Positions 1 to 7,973 of a stretch of 64,000 nucleotides of DNA are shown here, in pieces. The stretch is from Pseudomonadota bacterium. GTDB taxonomy: Bacteria; Bdellovibrionota; UBA1018; CAIMNF01. The stretch lies in assembly GCA_027491115.1 (NCBI GenBank), contig JAIXWV010000020.1:1-64000 (forward strand), in the 5' to 3' direction. The first letter of the stretch is position 1; the number at the start of each line of letters is the position of its first letter. The position numbers and the translations under genes are program-made. The notes under the pieces were generated by a model. That model was not told the origin of the DNA. It worked only from the letters and a program-made list of their open reading frames with translations, and made no database searches.

Positions 1-60
1 AGAGGAATCCAGCAGAGATGGCTCACGATTGCAGTTAGGGTTCGGGCAGCGTCTTCTCAT
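1..60 (-). CDS. Possible N-terminus of a gene running off the left edge
   Basis: An open frame starts with ATG on the minus strand and stays open for its 20 visible codons to the window edge. The peptide begins MRRRCPNPNCN, so it has a CxxxC-like cysteine pair reminiscent of a zinc-binding segment. There is no clear ribosome-binding site and the fragment is too short to assign. It may be chance. The roughly 90 bases between it and the next gene show nothing else recognisable. Confidence 0.25.
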   Translation of the reverse strand, partial: MRRRCPNPNCNREPSLLDSS

Positions 61-152
61 GACCCAAGTCAACGCAAGAGAAAGGCCAATGAGCACACGC
101 ACTTAAATTTTTCAAGGAGCCAGGAAAGCGAAACATAAGGGGGCAGTTAGAG

Positions 153-791
153 TTAGAATTGGAGGTAGATCGCAGCCCCCACCGAGAAATAACTCAAACT
201 CGACGGCTCCGGTCCTGTTGTCGTCCCCGTGAACGAACTCCCCACTTCGCCTCGAACACCGTATCCCTTCGAACTGAGCGGGATGTCCGCACCCAATCGC
301 GCTCCAAGAAACAAAGCCGAAGCACTTAAGCTCGTGACCAGGTCGGGCGGTGCACGCTCGATTGTGCCACTCGCGAGACCAATCCCTGCCCCGACATACG
401 GGAGAATCCTTCTGACGAGGATGGTGGTCTCGGTTCCTGAATCACTCGAACCCCAGGACTGTTGGAAAAGATAATAGCGCGCAAAAAAACCGGTAAACCC
501 CACCCCGGCCGAGAACGGTCCTAGCCTAAAGCCCCTCGAGTGGCTGATCGCGGCAGTGAGTCGGTCGCTCAGGATCCTTTCGATCCCGATCTCCATCGTC
601 CCGATTCCTTCACTCCGGGTCACCAATCCCGGAACACTTGATGTCAAAGAGGAGTTTCTCTTGATACCGGCGCCCCCGAACCCGAGGCCGACCACTGCTC
701 GGTAATCACCCGCCTGTACATCCGTCGTCATCAGCAACAGCGGAATGAGCAGGAGCCTCGGATCAAGCCGCATTACGATCCGCCGAATCAT
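153..791 (-). CDS. Outer-membrane beta-barrel-like protein
   Basis: This 212-residue protein starts with a signal peptide (basic start, then LLLIPLLLM, ending near VQAG at about residue 28). The rest consists of alternating hydrophobic/polar stretches rich in Gly, Ser, Thr and aromatics and ends in the terminal pattern AIYLQF, with a C-terminal Phe as in Omp85-dependent outer-membrane barrels. Length and pattern fit a small barrel of eight or so strands. A GGGGA-type ribosome-binding site precedes the chosen start, which lies 29 bases inside the end of the upstream gene. An in-frame ATG at 773 is the alternative. Its position after a TPR lipoprotein and a bitopic inner-membrane protein suggests it is the outer-membrane part of one envelope assembly. 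The exact family was not recognised. Confidence 0.7.
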   Translation of the reverse strand: MIRRIVMRLDPRLLLIPLLLMTTDVQAGDYRAVVGLGFGGAGIKRNSSLTSSVPGLVTRSEGIGTMEIGIERILSDRLTAAISHSRGFRLGPFSAGVGFTGFFARYYLFQQSWGSSDSGTETTILVRRILPYVGAGIGLASGTIERAPPDLVTSLSASALFLGARLGADIPLSSKGYGVRGEVGSSFTGTTTGPEPSSLSYFSVGAAIYLQF

Positions 792-2574
792 CCTGGTCCC
801 CGAAAGATCCCTGATACGCCATGATCAATTGGATCTCACCTGCATCTACCAACTGCCGGACGCGGACCGCCAACTGGTTCAGAAGGATGTTCTGCTCCTT
901 CTCAGTGAAGCTGTTCTCACGTTCGAGGTCGTCAGAAGCGACGATCGCAGTCATCGGAGGACAAAGACCGATCACGCGGTCACGACTGTCCATCCGCATC
1001 CGCAAGAAAGCCACCACTTCATCCGGCATCGCCTTGGAAAACACCGGCCTCAAGGCCGAGTCATTCCACTCATGCAGGAAGGCCAGGCTGAACTGGGAGC
1101 ATTTGTATGCTTCGATGCCCGGACCCGAAAGCTGCGGCAAAAGCGCCATCTCCTCCATCGGAGTGAGGGCTGAGATCAATTTCTGCAGAGCCGACTCAAT
1201 GACCACCACGTCTTTGCGGTCATCCGGACGGATGCTGGAGCGGAACTGATGCTCGTAGTTTCTCAAGTCGTCGGTTGCGATCTCGCTCATGCTCAAGGCC
1301 TCTTTGAGGAGTTCCAACTTGGTTTCCTCGTCCTGGTTCGACACATACTGCTGTCTCAAACCTTCCGGCATGAACATCGCCACTAGGGTCTTCATCTTCG
1401 AGTTCTGCTGGATGAGAACCTCTTGAAGCATGTTGTTCTTCATCGAGGAAACATACGAGAACGGGCGTTCTAATGCCTCGGAACCGAGGTTCATCACCAT
1501 CATGATGTCCCAGTACACCTTTTTCAGGAGATCACGCTTCTCGATTGGAGAAACCTCAGGCATCTTACTGAATGCGTTAGAAAGATCTTTCATCGCATCG
1601 GCCGGGACGGGAAGTTTGCCCATCTCAGACCCGACTGCCTCCGAGAAGCAAGCCATCCGCATCATCCCCTCATCACCCATGTCACACCAAGAACGTACAA
1701 GTGTTTCTGATTCGCCAGCCAGTTTTGAAACAAGGTTGAGAAGACGCTTATTGTAATCGCGGATTTCTCGAACTGCCTTAGCTTCTTCAGCCTCGTTCCG
1801 TACGGTCTCGATCGTTCCGTCCGAGTTAGCACTCGCGGAGCCGGTTTGATTCACTGTACCGGCACTGGCACCTTCTGCAGCTGCTGCCCGCTCGGCCGCT
1901 TCCATCTTCTGGCTACGATTGTTGAACAAACCCCACATGAGCGCTGCGGCCAAGATGGCGAATGCGAGCACCAGTTGGCCCGCGAGGCCTTGGAATTGCT
2001 CGAGCTTCTCGAAGAAACTCCGTTGATTTTCAACCGGATCCGCATAGTACGCGACGGTAACGTTCGCGGAGCTCCCAAATTCGCCGCTCACACGTTGCTT
2101 GAGCCAGGTTTCGATCTGTTCTTTGGCTGCACTCTGGACCGAGGGTTTCAAGCCTACACGGATATTGGCCGTCTTGACGCGGTAATCTCCGACGAACTGA
2201 TTGATTTTTGCACGAAGCTCGGGAGTCATGGCCGCCTTCAGTGCCTCATCCAGGTCAATGGATCCGAGCAAGAGGTCTCCAGGAAGTCCGTTGTCTTCTT
2301 CTTCCTCTTCTGGCTTGTCGGTCTCACGGGCCTTTTCAACCAGAACCAATTCGGCACCCACCGTGAAACTCTGCCGGTCGATGAACGTAGAGAGACCTTG
2401 GGAATAACGCTTGATCAGGAGGTCCTCGAGCAGGGCCTTCGCAGAAATCGCCCCACCCTCGAGTCCGAGAGTATCTGAGCCCTTGACCGACGGCGCGGCG
2501 TCTGTCGGAGCAGCGTTCGCTGGGGTATGAAAAGGAAGAATGAACAGTGCGATCCAGAGAAAAAACCGGTTCAT
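763..2574 (-). CDS. Bitopic envelope protein with possible FliF/FliG-like regions
   Basis: The 603-residue protein has a signal-like N-terminus ending near ANAA, about 175 residues of periplasmic sequence, one transmembrane segment near 199-217 (QLVLAFAILAAALMWGLF), a low-complexity Ala/Glu linker, and a long cytoplasmic helical region. The final ~110 residues, ending FTEKEQNILLNQLAVRV then GEIQL, resemble in spacing the FliG C-terminal region (an aliphatic helix pair closing with GEI). The periplasmic domain plus one helix recalls the C-terminal half of FliF/YscJ ring proteins. This comparison is by eye and is inference. The ATG overlaps the preceding TGA as ATGA, with a GGAGG site in front. 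No flagellar genes are nearby, so a ring or motor role would be in another machine, or the protein is simply an unknown envelope protein. Confidence 0.6.
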   Translation of the reverse strand: MNRFFLWIALFILPFHTPANAAPTDAAPSVKGSDTLGLEGGAISAKALLEDLLIKRYSQGLSTFIDRQSFTVGAELVLVEKARETDKPEEEEEDNGLPGDLLLGSIDLDEALKAAMTPELRAKINQFVGDYRVKTANIRVGLKPSVQSAAKEQIETWLKQRVSGEFGSSANVTVAYYADPVENQRSFFEKLEQFQGLAGQLVLAFAILAAALMWGLFNNRSQKMEAAERAAAAEGASAGTVNQTGSASANSDGTIETVRNEAEEAKAVREIRDYNKRLLNLVSKLAGESETLVRSWCDMGDEGMMRMACFSEAVGSEMGKLPVPADAMKDLSNAFSKMPEVSPIEKRDLLKKVYWDIMMVMNLGSEALERPFSYVSSMKNNMLQEVLIQQNSKMKTLVAMFMPEGLRQQYVSNQDEETKLELLKEALSMSEIATDDLRNYEHQFRSSIRPDDRKDVVVIESALQKLISALTPMEEMALLPQLSGPGIEAYKCSQFSLAFLHEWNDSALRPVFSKAMPDEVVAFLRMRMDSRDRVIGLCPPMTAIVASDDLERENSFTEKEQNILLNQLAVRVRQLVDAGEIQLIMAYQGSFGDQDDSADRNAA

Positions 2575-3212
2575 GGATTACCTCCCTGTTTCGAAGCTGG
2601 GACCCTGCCCTGCTTCGCACGCGCGATCATTTTAATCGCGTCCTCCATCTTGGGATCGTATTTCAAGGCCTGCTCGTACCACTTGATACTTTCTGCGAAC
2701 TTGCCCTGCACAAAATAAATAGAAGCCCTCATGGACAGTGCTCTCGGAAAGTCAGGATATTCGGCGATCACCCGGTCGAGTTCGATCTGGGCCCGTTCGT
2801 ATTCTTTCTTCAGGGCGAACTTTTGCGCTGCAAAAAGACGGTCGAGTATCTCTCCGGCGATCTTCACCTGTTTGACATCGTCTCCCTCTTTCATCTTCAC
2901 ATCGACAGAAGTGAGCAGGGTCCCGAACCGGGTGGACGGAACACTTTGTTTCTGTGTCACGTAGCCCTTTTTCTCGACGATGAAGTTGAAGTACTCACCG
3001 GCGAGGATGTCCGGACCCGCCACCTCCTTCAGTGTGGAGGGGGAAATTTCCACAGGGGTCCTGCCAACCGACTTTTTCACCCCGGTCTTGGGGTTCTCCA
3101 CAAAAACTTCGGCGTCGATCGGATCGCTCTTCACTTGGAAGGAAGCACCCGCGCATCCGAGTGCGGAGATGATAGAAATCAGTACCAGTGAAACGAGAGT
3201 GTGTCTCATCAT
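2571..3212 (-). CDS. PEGA-TPR lipoprotein
   Basis: The protein has 213 residues. The N-terminus MMRHTLVSLVLISIISALGC is a type II signal peptide with lipobox ALGC, so it is probably anchored in the outer membrane. Residues ~25-105 look like a PEGA/carboxypeptidase-regulatory-like beta domain (VKSDPIDAEVFVENP, then GRTPVEI and an FIVEKKGY turn). Residues ~125-205 form two or three TPR-like helix pairs (ALSMRASIYFVQGKFAESI, YEQALKYDP). It is the first gene of a tight minus-strand trio and overlaps the next gene by 4 bases. TPR lipoproteins of this kind usually scaffold secretion, pilus or gliding complexes. The partner here is not proven. Confidence 0.75.
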   Translation of the reverse strand: MMRHTLVSLVLISIISALGCAGASFQVKSDPIDAEVFVENPKTGVKKSVGRTPVEISPSTLKEVAGPDILAGEYFNFIVEKKGYVTQKQSVPSTRFGTLLTSVDVKMKEGDDVKQVKIAGEILDRLFAAQKFALKKEYERAQIELDRVIAEYPDFPRALSMRASIYFVQGKFAESIKWYEQALKYDPKMEDAIKMIARAKQGRVPASKQGGNP

Positions 3213-3323
3213 ACCGGCTTCTTCGGCGGGCCCGCAGAAGATCTTGAGTGCGTCAAAATAACAGCGGTGTTTCAGGGAAATCTTTGCCCATTGTATCGTC
3301 TCGCCCCTGAGCTAAACTCATTC

Positions 3324-4718
3324 ATGACGATGCTGACCGAAAATGGAAAAACAGGATCGACTGCGACTGGAAAAACCCGGGCTACCGCCACGTCTTGGTA
3401 TTACCTGGATGGCGATGTCGAGAAGCGAATTTCTTGGGATGCCTTGCTGATGGCCTACGACCTCGGGCAGATTAAGGGCACCACCTTGGTTTGGTCCACC
3501 GACTTGAGCGGTTGGCAACGCCTTGAAACCGTTCTGGGTGAACGTTCGATCCGCCGTCCGGTCATGGGTGCCACTCAGCGTCCGCCATCTTCCCGTCCGA
3601 GTACTCCGACCGGCTCATCCCGCCCCCTGACCAGTGGCTCTGCTACCGTAGACGCTCCGGTTTATGCAAGTAACCGTCCAGAGCCAGCTCCTCGCTACAG
3701 CGAAACCACAGTGGAAGTCGCAGCAGCTCCGAGAAGAGCGTCCTATCCGGTCCGGATCATCGAGATTCCCAGGATCGAGGTCCGCACGGTTGAGTCCAAG
3801 CGGATCTCGATCCCCACTCAGCTCATTGGCGCGATTCTCCTTGTGGCTGGTACATGGTGGTACGCGGCGCCGAAGTCCGCACCTTTTGAGACCCTTCAAG
3901 CCGACATGAGCCAGGAAGACTACTTCAGGGTGAATGCACTGTTCAAAAGCACCGATGCCCGGAATGAGACCTTGATTGCAGCCATTCGAGGTAAGGGCTT
4001 CACTCCTGCTTTCCATGTTTTTTCGAAGCTTCCTGATCAGACCGAACTCCAGCTGTCTCTGAAAGGGGTCCCAGGAACCCTTCTGAAACAACCCAGATAT
4101 GAGTCACGTCAACGGGTGAAGATCCAGCAGGGACGCGCCACAAGCGAGAACTTCGTCAATCATGATGGGGGTCCCCTTCCCTACGGCGAATACACGCTCA
4201 GCGTGACATCTGTTGCGAATGGAGAGCTCCTTTCGGAACGGACTTATTTCATCGCGGGACAAAAGCCTGCCGACTACGAGAACCAATTGAAGGCCACTCT
4301 CGAGGCCCATGCACTGAAGGCCAAGAACGAGAAAAAAGAACTGATCCAGATTTTGAACCTCATCCGGAACCAGTTCGAACTGAACTCCTCCCGATTCAAC
4401 CACTACTACAACCGGGTCTCCGCGGGACAGACCATGATGACCTGGCCGAAATTCAGGGCAGAATGGGCGACGACCCAAGACCAGATCCGAATGACCCTCG
4501 AAAGCGGTAACCCGGCAGAAGTCCGGAACACCCGGATCCTGGAGCAGCAGCACCAAGGGATCCTCAACCTGGATAGAGACCTGCGTCAATTGCAGTCTGA
4601 GCAGGATCGCTTCCTGAACAATGGAGCAAATGACGCCGCGGGTCTGAATCGTCTCGAGTCCTTGTCTGAAGAACTCGCCGAGCAGATCTTCAAGATCCGT
4701 TCCAAACTGAATGATTGA
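3324..4718 (+). CDS. GYF_2-domain membrane protein
   Basis: From ATG 3324 the protein has about 464 residues (another ATG lies at 3330; the frame is open back to 3201, but that would overlap the divergent gene). Residues ~24-72 form a GYF_2/DUF4339 domain (SWYYLDGDVEKRIS, then a TLVWSTDLSGW core), which in other proteins binds proline-rich peptides. A Pro/Ser/Thr-rich linker follows, then one transmembrane helix at ~165-182 (LIGAILLVAGTWWY). The C-terminal ~280 residues, presumed periplasmic, end in coiled-coil-like helices. A cytoplasmic GYF domain, one helix and a periplasmic region resembles in outline the Myxococcus gliding/polarity protein GltJ, although no TonB box or zinc finger is seen. 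It is transcribed divergently from the lipoprotein/barrel trio. Confidence 0.65.
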   Translation: MTMLTENGKTGSTATGKTRATATSWYYLDGDVEKRISWDALLMAYDLGQIKGTTLVWSTDLSGWQRLETVLGERSIRRPVMGATQRPPSSRPSTPTGSSRPLTSGSATVDAPVYASNRPEPAPRYSETTVEVAAAPRRASYPVRIIEIPRIEVRTVESKRISIPTQLIGAILLVAGTWWYAAPKSAPFETLQADMSQEDYFRVNALFKSTDARNETLIAAIRGKGFTPAFHVFSKLPDQTELQLSLKGVPGTLLKQPRYESRQRVKIQQGRATSENFVNHDGGPLPYGEYTLSVTSVANGELLSERTYFIAGQKPADYENQLKATLEAHALKAKNEKKELIQILNLIRNQFELNSSRFNHYYNRVSAGQTMMTWPKFRAEWATTQDQIRMTLESGNPAEVRNTRILEQQHQGILNLDRDLRQLQSEQDRFLNNGANDAAGLNRLESLSEELAEQIFKIRSKLND

Positions 4719-4758
4719 GCCCTTCCGGACATTGACTCCCGGAAGCGGCTGACGCTTA

Positions 4759-6525
4759 ATGGGTGGAATGGCTCACCACTGGCGTAAAGCATTGATTTTG
4801 TGCGCTTCAATCCTCGCGTTTCCGGGTTGCGCCACTCCACCTGCACCCCGTGCCGGACTTCAGCCCACCCAGAACACCAGAGGGGAAAGTTCCTTCGAAT
4901 CGGACATCAAAAAAATCCAGGGATTGTACACCCGCGGGGAGTATGTCCGAGCCATCGAAAGCCTGAACCGGATTCACGAGCCTGAACTCCGGAATTCGGA
5001 AAAAACCGAGTACTGGAATCTGAAAGGACTGATCCGCCTGGCGGAGAAAAACCCGAGTGCGGCCATCATCAATTTCAAGCGGGCCCTTCAGTTCAATCCT
5101 TTTCCGGATCACCAACCCTACTATCAATTCAACCTCGCAACCGCCTATCTCGATGCAGGAAAACCTTCCGAATCCAAAAAGACCGCGGATTCCATCGTTA
5201 TCGATGAAATGGGGTCGACCGACAGGAAAAAAGTCATCGCACTCCGGGAAAGAGTGGACAAGATCCTCACCGGACAAGTCGACCACAAGGCAATCCCGGA
5301 GGGAGCACAAGCCACCCCCACTCCGGTGGCTATGGTCACACCCACTCCTCAGCCGGTTAAGGAACTCTACAATGGGCCCGTGAACCGTAAGCGCATCGGA
5401 GTGCTCCTCCCTCTAAGTGGAAAGTATGAGAATTTCGGAAAAAGAGTCCAACGAGCGGTGGAACTCGCATTTCAGAGTTCGACGGATGAGCAAAGCAAAT
5501 CGTTCGAATTGATTCCGGTAGACAGCGGAGATTCGGCCGAGAGTCACGAAGTGGCATTGAAGAAGTTGGTGGAAGAGCAGGAAGTCATCGCCGTCATCGG
5601 ACCCCTGCTCGGGAAACATCTCGATTCTCTGCGGAACAAAGCGGCTTTTTACCAAATACCCCTGATCTCAGTGGCGCAGGTCCAAGGTGACGTCGATCCT
5701 CAGATCTTCTCGTGCTCCATTTCAATTCAGGATCAGGCGGCAAAAATCGCAAAGTATGCAGTTCAGACCCTCGGCCTCAACCGCTTTGCGATTCTCGGGC
5801 CGGACAACAAGGCCGGAGAAGAAATGGCTCATGCTTTCTGGACGGAGCTGGAACGGCTTAACGGTGAAGTGAAAGCCTTTGAACTCTACGACCCCGACCT
5901 GACCGACTTCCGTGAGCCGGTAGACAAGACGCTTGGTCTCTTTTACACCGAAACCCGCGCGAAAGAGCTCCAGGAGTTGGCGGAAAAGCGAAAAGAACTG
6001 AACATCACCCGTAAGACCATGAAGACCCAACAGTACTTCAATCTTCCTCCGTTGGCGGACTTCGAGGCCGTATTCATCGCCGATGAGGCGAGAACAGCCG
6101 GCCAAGTCATCCCCACTTTCGCCTACCGGGATGCCAAAGGACTCAAATACCTCGGGATTTCATCCTGGAACTCCCCTCAACTCATCCAAAGGGCGGGAGA
6201 CCTGGTCGAGGGTGCGGCTTTTCCTGTGGCGTTCAACACCCTGAATCCACCCGAAGAAACGAAGCAATTTTACGACCTATTCCATCGGACCCACTCCAGT
6301 TATCCGGGTGAGCTCGAGGCCGTGGCCTTCGACGCCGCGGTCCTCGTTCTCGAGACTCTGAAAGAGACTCCCGGAACACGCGCTGAATTCACCAGTCGAC
6401 TCGAGGCTCGCAAGAATGTTCCGGGAGCGACCGGATCCCTGAATGTCGTCGGCCACCGTTGCTCGAGAAACCTCGACCTCTACCGGGTTAAAAAAGGCGC
6501 ATTCGAGCCGGTCGGAGAGCCATGA
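4759..6525 (+). CDS. TPR plus substrate-binding-fold lipoprotein, LpoA-like
   Basis: This 588-residue lipoprotein has lipobox FPGC near residue 23. Residues ~45-170 form TPR-like helical repeats (YTRGEYVRAIESLNRI, EYWNLKGLIRLAEKNPSAAI). After a Thr/Pro linker, residues ~210-585 have the type-1 periplasmic-binding fold of branched-chain amino-acid receptors (KRIGVLLPLSGKYENFGKR, later VIAVIGPLLG and RFAILGPDN). TPR followed by this fold is the architecture of LpoA, the outer-membrane activator of penicillin-binding protein 1A, and of related YraM-type lipoproteins. A role in envelope or peptidoglycan control is therefore likely; solute uptake is the alternative. It follows the GYF gene after 40 bases and overlaps the next gene by 4. 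Confidence 0.75.
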   Translation: MGGMAHHWRKALILCASILAFPGCATPPAPRAGLQPTQNTRGESSFESDIKKIQGLYTRGEYVRAIESLNRIHEPELRNSEKTEYWNLKGLIRLAEKNPSAAIINFKRALQFNPFPDHQPYYQFNLATAYLDAGKPSESKKTADSIVIDEMGSTDRKKVIALRERVDKILTGQVDHKAIPEGAQATPTPVAMVTPTPQPVKELYNGPVNRKRIGVLLPLSGKYENFGKRVQRAVELAFQSSTDEQSKSFELIPVDSGDSAESHEVALKKLVEEQEVIAVIGPLLGKHLDSLRNKAAFYQIPLISVAQVQGDVDPQIFSCSISIQDQAAKIAKYAVQTLGLNRFAILGPDNKAGEEMAHAFWTELERLNGEVKAFELYDPDLTDFREPVDKTLGLFYTETRAKELQELAEKRKELNITRKTMKTQQYFNLPPLADFEAVFIADEARTAGQVIPTFAYRDAKGLKYLGISSWNSPQLIQRAGDLVEGAAFPVAFNTLNPPEETKQFYDLFHRTHSSYPGELEAVAFDAAVLVLETLKETPGTRAEFTSRLEARKNVPGATGSLNVVGHRCSRNLDLYRVKKGAFEPVGEP

Positions 6526-7955
6526 GCCGTCCTGTCCACAGGATCGAATGGGTCGCCTTTCTCGTCCTCCTGGTCGGTCACGCCGTGGCCGCGTGGACCT
6601 CTTACGGCTACCACCATCCTGACGAGCACTATCAGATCCTGGAGTGGGCCAATTACTTTCTCGGTCTCAACCGGGACGCGTCCACACTGCCTTGGGAATA
6701 TGCCGCCCAGATCCGACCCTGGTTTCAGCCTTTGCTCCATGCAGGCTGGATGAAACTCCTGATCAGCCTCGGCATTTACGAGCCCTTCACAGCGGCCACA
6801 TTCGTACAAGGAATCTACGGTGCCCTGAACCTGTGGCTCCTAGTGAAAATCTGGAGATTCATGCGGGATCGCTACGGACTCGCGCCCCACGGTTCCCTGG
6901 CAATCGCGCTCCTCTGGTTCCTCCCCTACATCCATGTCCGGACCTCCAGTGAGAACCTCGCCGGCATCATGCTCTCATGGGGTCTGCTCGGAATGCTTCA
7001 GAGCCGGAGCGCATTTAGGAACGGTCTATTTTTCGGATTCGCTTTTCTGGCCCGGTATCAGATCGCCCTCGGTCTCGCGGGACTCGCCCTGGCTTTGGTG
7101 GTCCGAGCTAAAGGATTGAGGAAGGCCCACTTGGCCCTGCTTGGTGGATTTCTAGTCCCACTCGCGTTGGGAGTCCTGTTCGATCGAATCGGATACGGAA
7201 ACTGGGTGTTCAGCCCCTACCTTTACTTCAAGGTGAACCTGCTGGACGGAGTCGCCGCTCGTTATAATCCTTATCCCTGGTGGATGTATTTTGAGTGGAT
7301 CCTCCAGTTGAATCCGCTGGTTTCCATTCCCCTTTTCTTGGGTACACTCGGTTTCTACAGAAACGCCAAGGAGGAGGACGGGTGGATTCTTTCCTCCTTC
7401 GCGTGGTCATTCTTTGTGCTCCATTGCCTGATCACCAACAAAGAATACCGATTCCTCTTTCCCATTTTGAACTGGGTGCCCTTCATGGGGCTTGTTTATT
7501 TCCAGAATTTCTCGACCAAGATGGCTCGACCGGTCTGGTGGATCCCCTTCGCACTGGTCAATCTTCCTGCATTTGCAATCTCGACCCTCCACGGAGCTTC
7601 CATGCGCACTCTCGGTGCGCCATTCCTGGCACATAGGAATCTAGATCCCGCGGTACCGGTGGTGGCCAGCCGCGATTACCGGGGGCAGCCCCCCTACTAC
7701 ACTTTTCCAGAACACTCACTGACCGTCTTCGGGAGTCCTGAAGAGCTCGAAAAATCGCTTGAAAAGCCCGGGCCCACTCAGGTGCTCCTCGACGGCAAGG
7801 CGGGGGATCCCGCAATCGATCGGATTCGAATGACTTTGGAAAAAAGATCCTGTCATTTAAAGGATGCCGTGGTTCCCGAATGGCTCGGAAAAATCATTCT
7901 GAAAACACCCGCAGGACGCTCTCTTCCTCGGATTGAATGGCACTATTGTCCCTAG
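6522..7955 (+). CDS. GT22-like multispanning mannosyltransferase
   Basis: The 477-residue polytopic membrane protein carries the motif HPDEHYQ at ~32-38, just after the first hydrophobic segment. This matches the signature loop of GT22 polyprenyl-phosphate-sugar-dependent enzymes (Alg9, Alg12, PIG-B). Roughly ten hydrophobic helices follow, with a short soluble C-terminal tail (~390-477). Enzymes of this fold use lipid-linked sugars and act on the extracytoplasmic face. The acceptor in this bacterium is unknown. Its ATG overlaps the stop of the LpoA-like gene (ATGA), so the two are probably co-transcribed, which hints at cell-surface glycan work. Confidence 0.75.
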   Translation: MSRPVHRIEWVAFLVLLVGHAVAAWTSYGYHHPDEHYQILEWANYFLGLNRDASTLPWEYAAQIRPWFQPLLHAGWMKLLISLGIYEPFTAATFVQGIYGALNLWLLVKIWRFMRDRYGLAPHGSLAIALLWFLPYIHVRTSSENLAGIMLSWGLLGMLQSRSAFRNGLFFGFAFLARYQIALGLAGLALALVVRAKGLRKAHLALLGGFLVPLALGVLFDRIGYGNWVFSPYLYFKVNLLDGVAARYNPYPWWMYFEWILQLNPLVSIPLFLGTLGFYRNAKEEDGWILSSFAWSFFVLHCLITNKEYRFLFPILNWVPFMGLVYFQNFSTKMARPVWWIPFALVNLPAFAISTLHGASMRTLGAPFLAHRNLDPAVPVVASRDYRGQPPYYTFPEHSLTVFGSPEELEKSLEKPGPTQVLLDGKAGDPAIDRIRMTLEKRSCHLKDAVVPEWLGKIILKTPAGRSLPRIEWHYCP

Positions 7956-7973
7956 ATTGAACTGAGACCGCCC

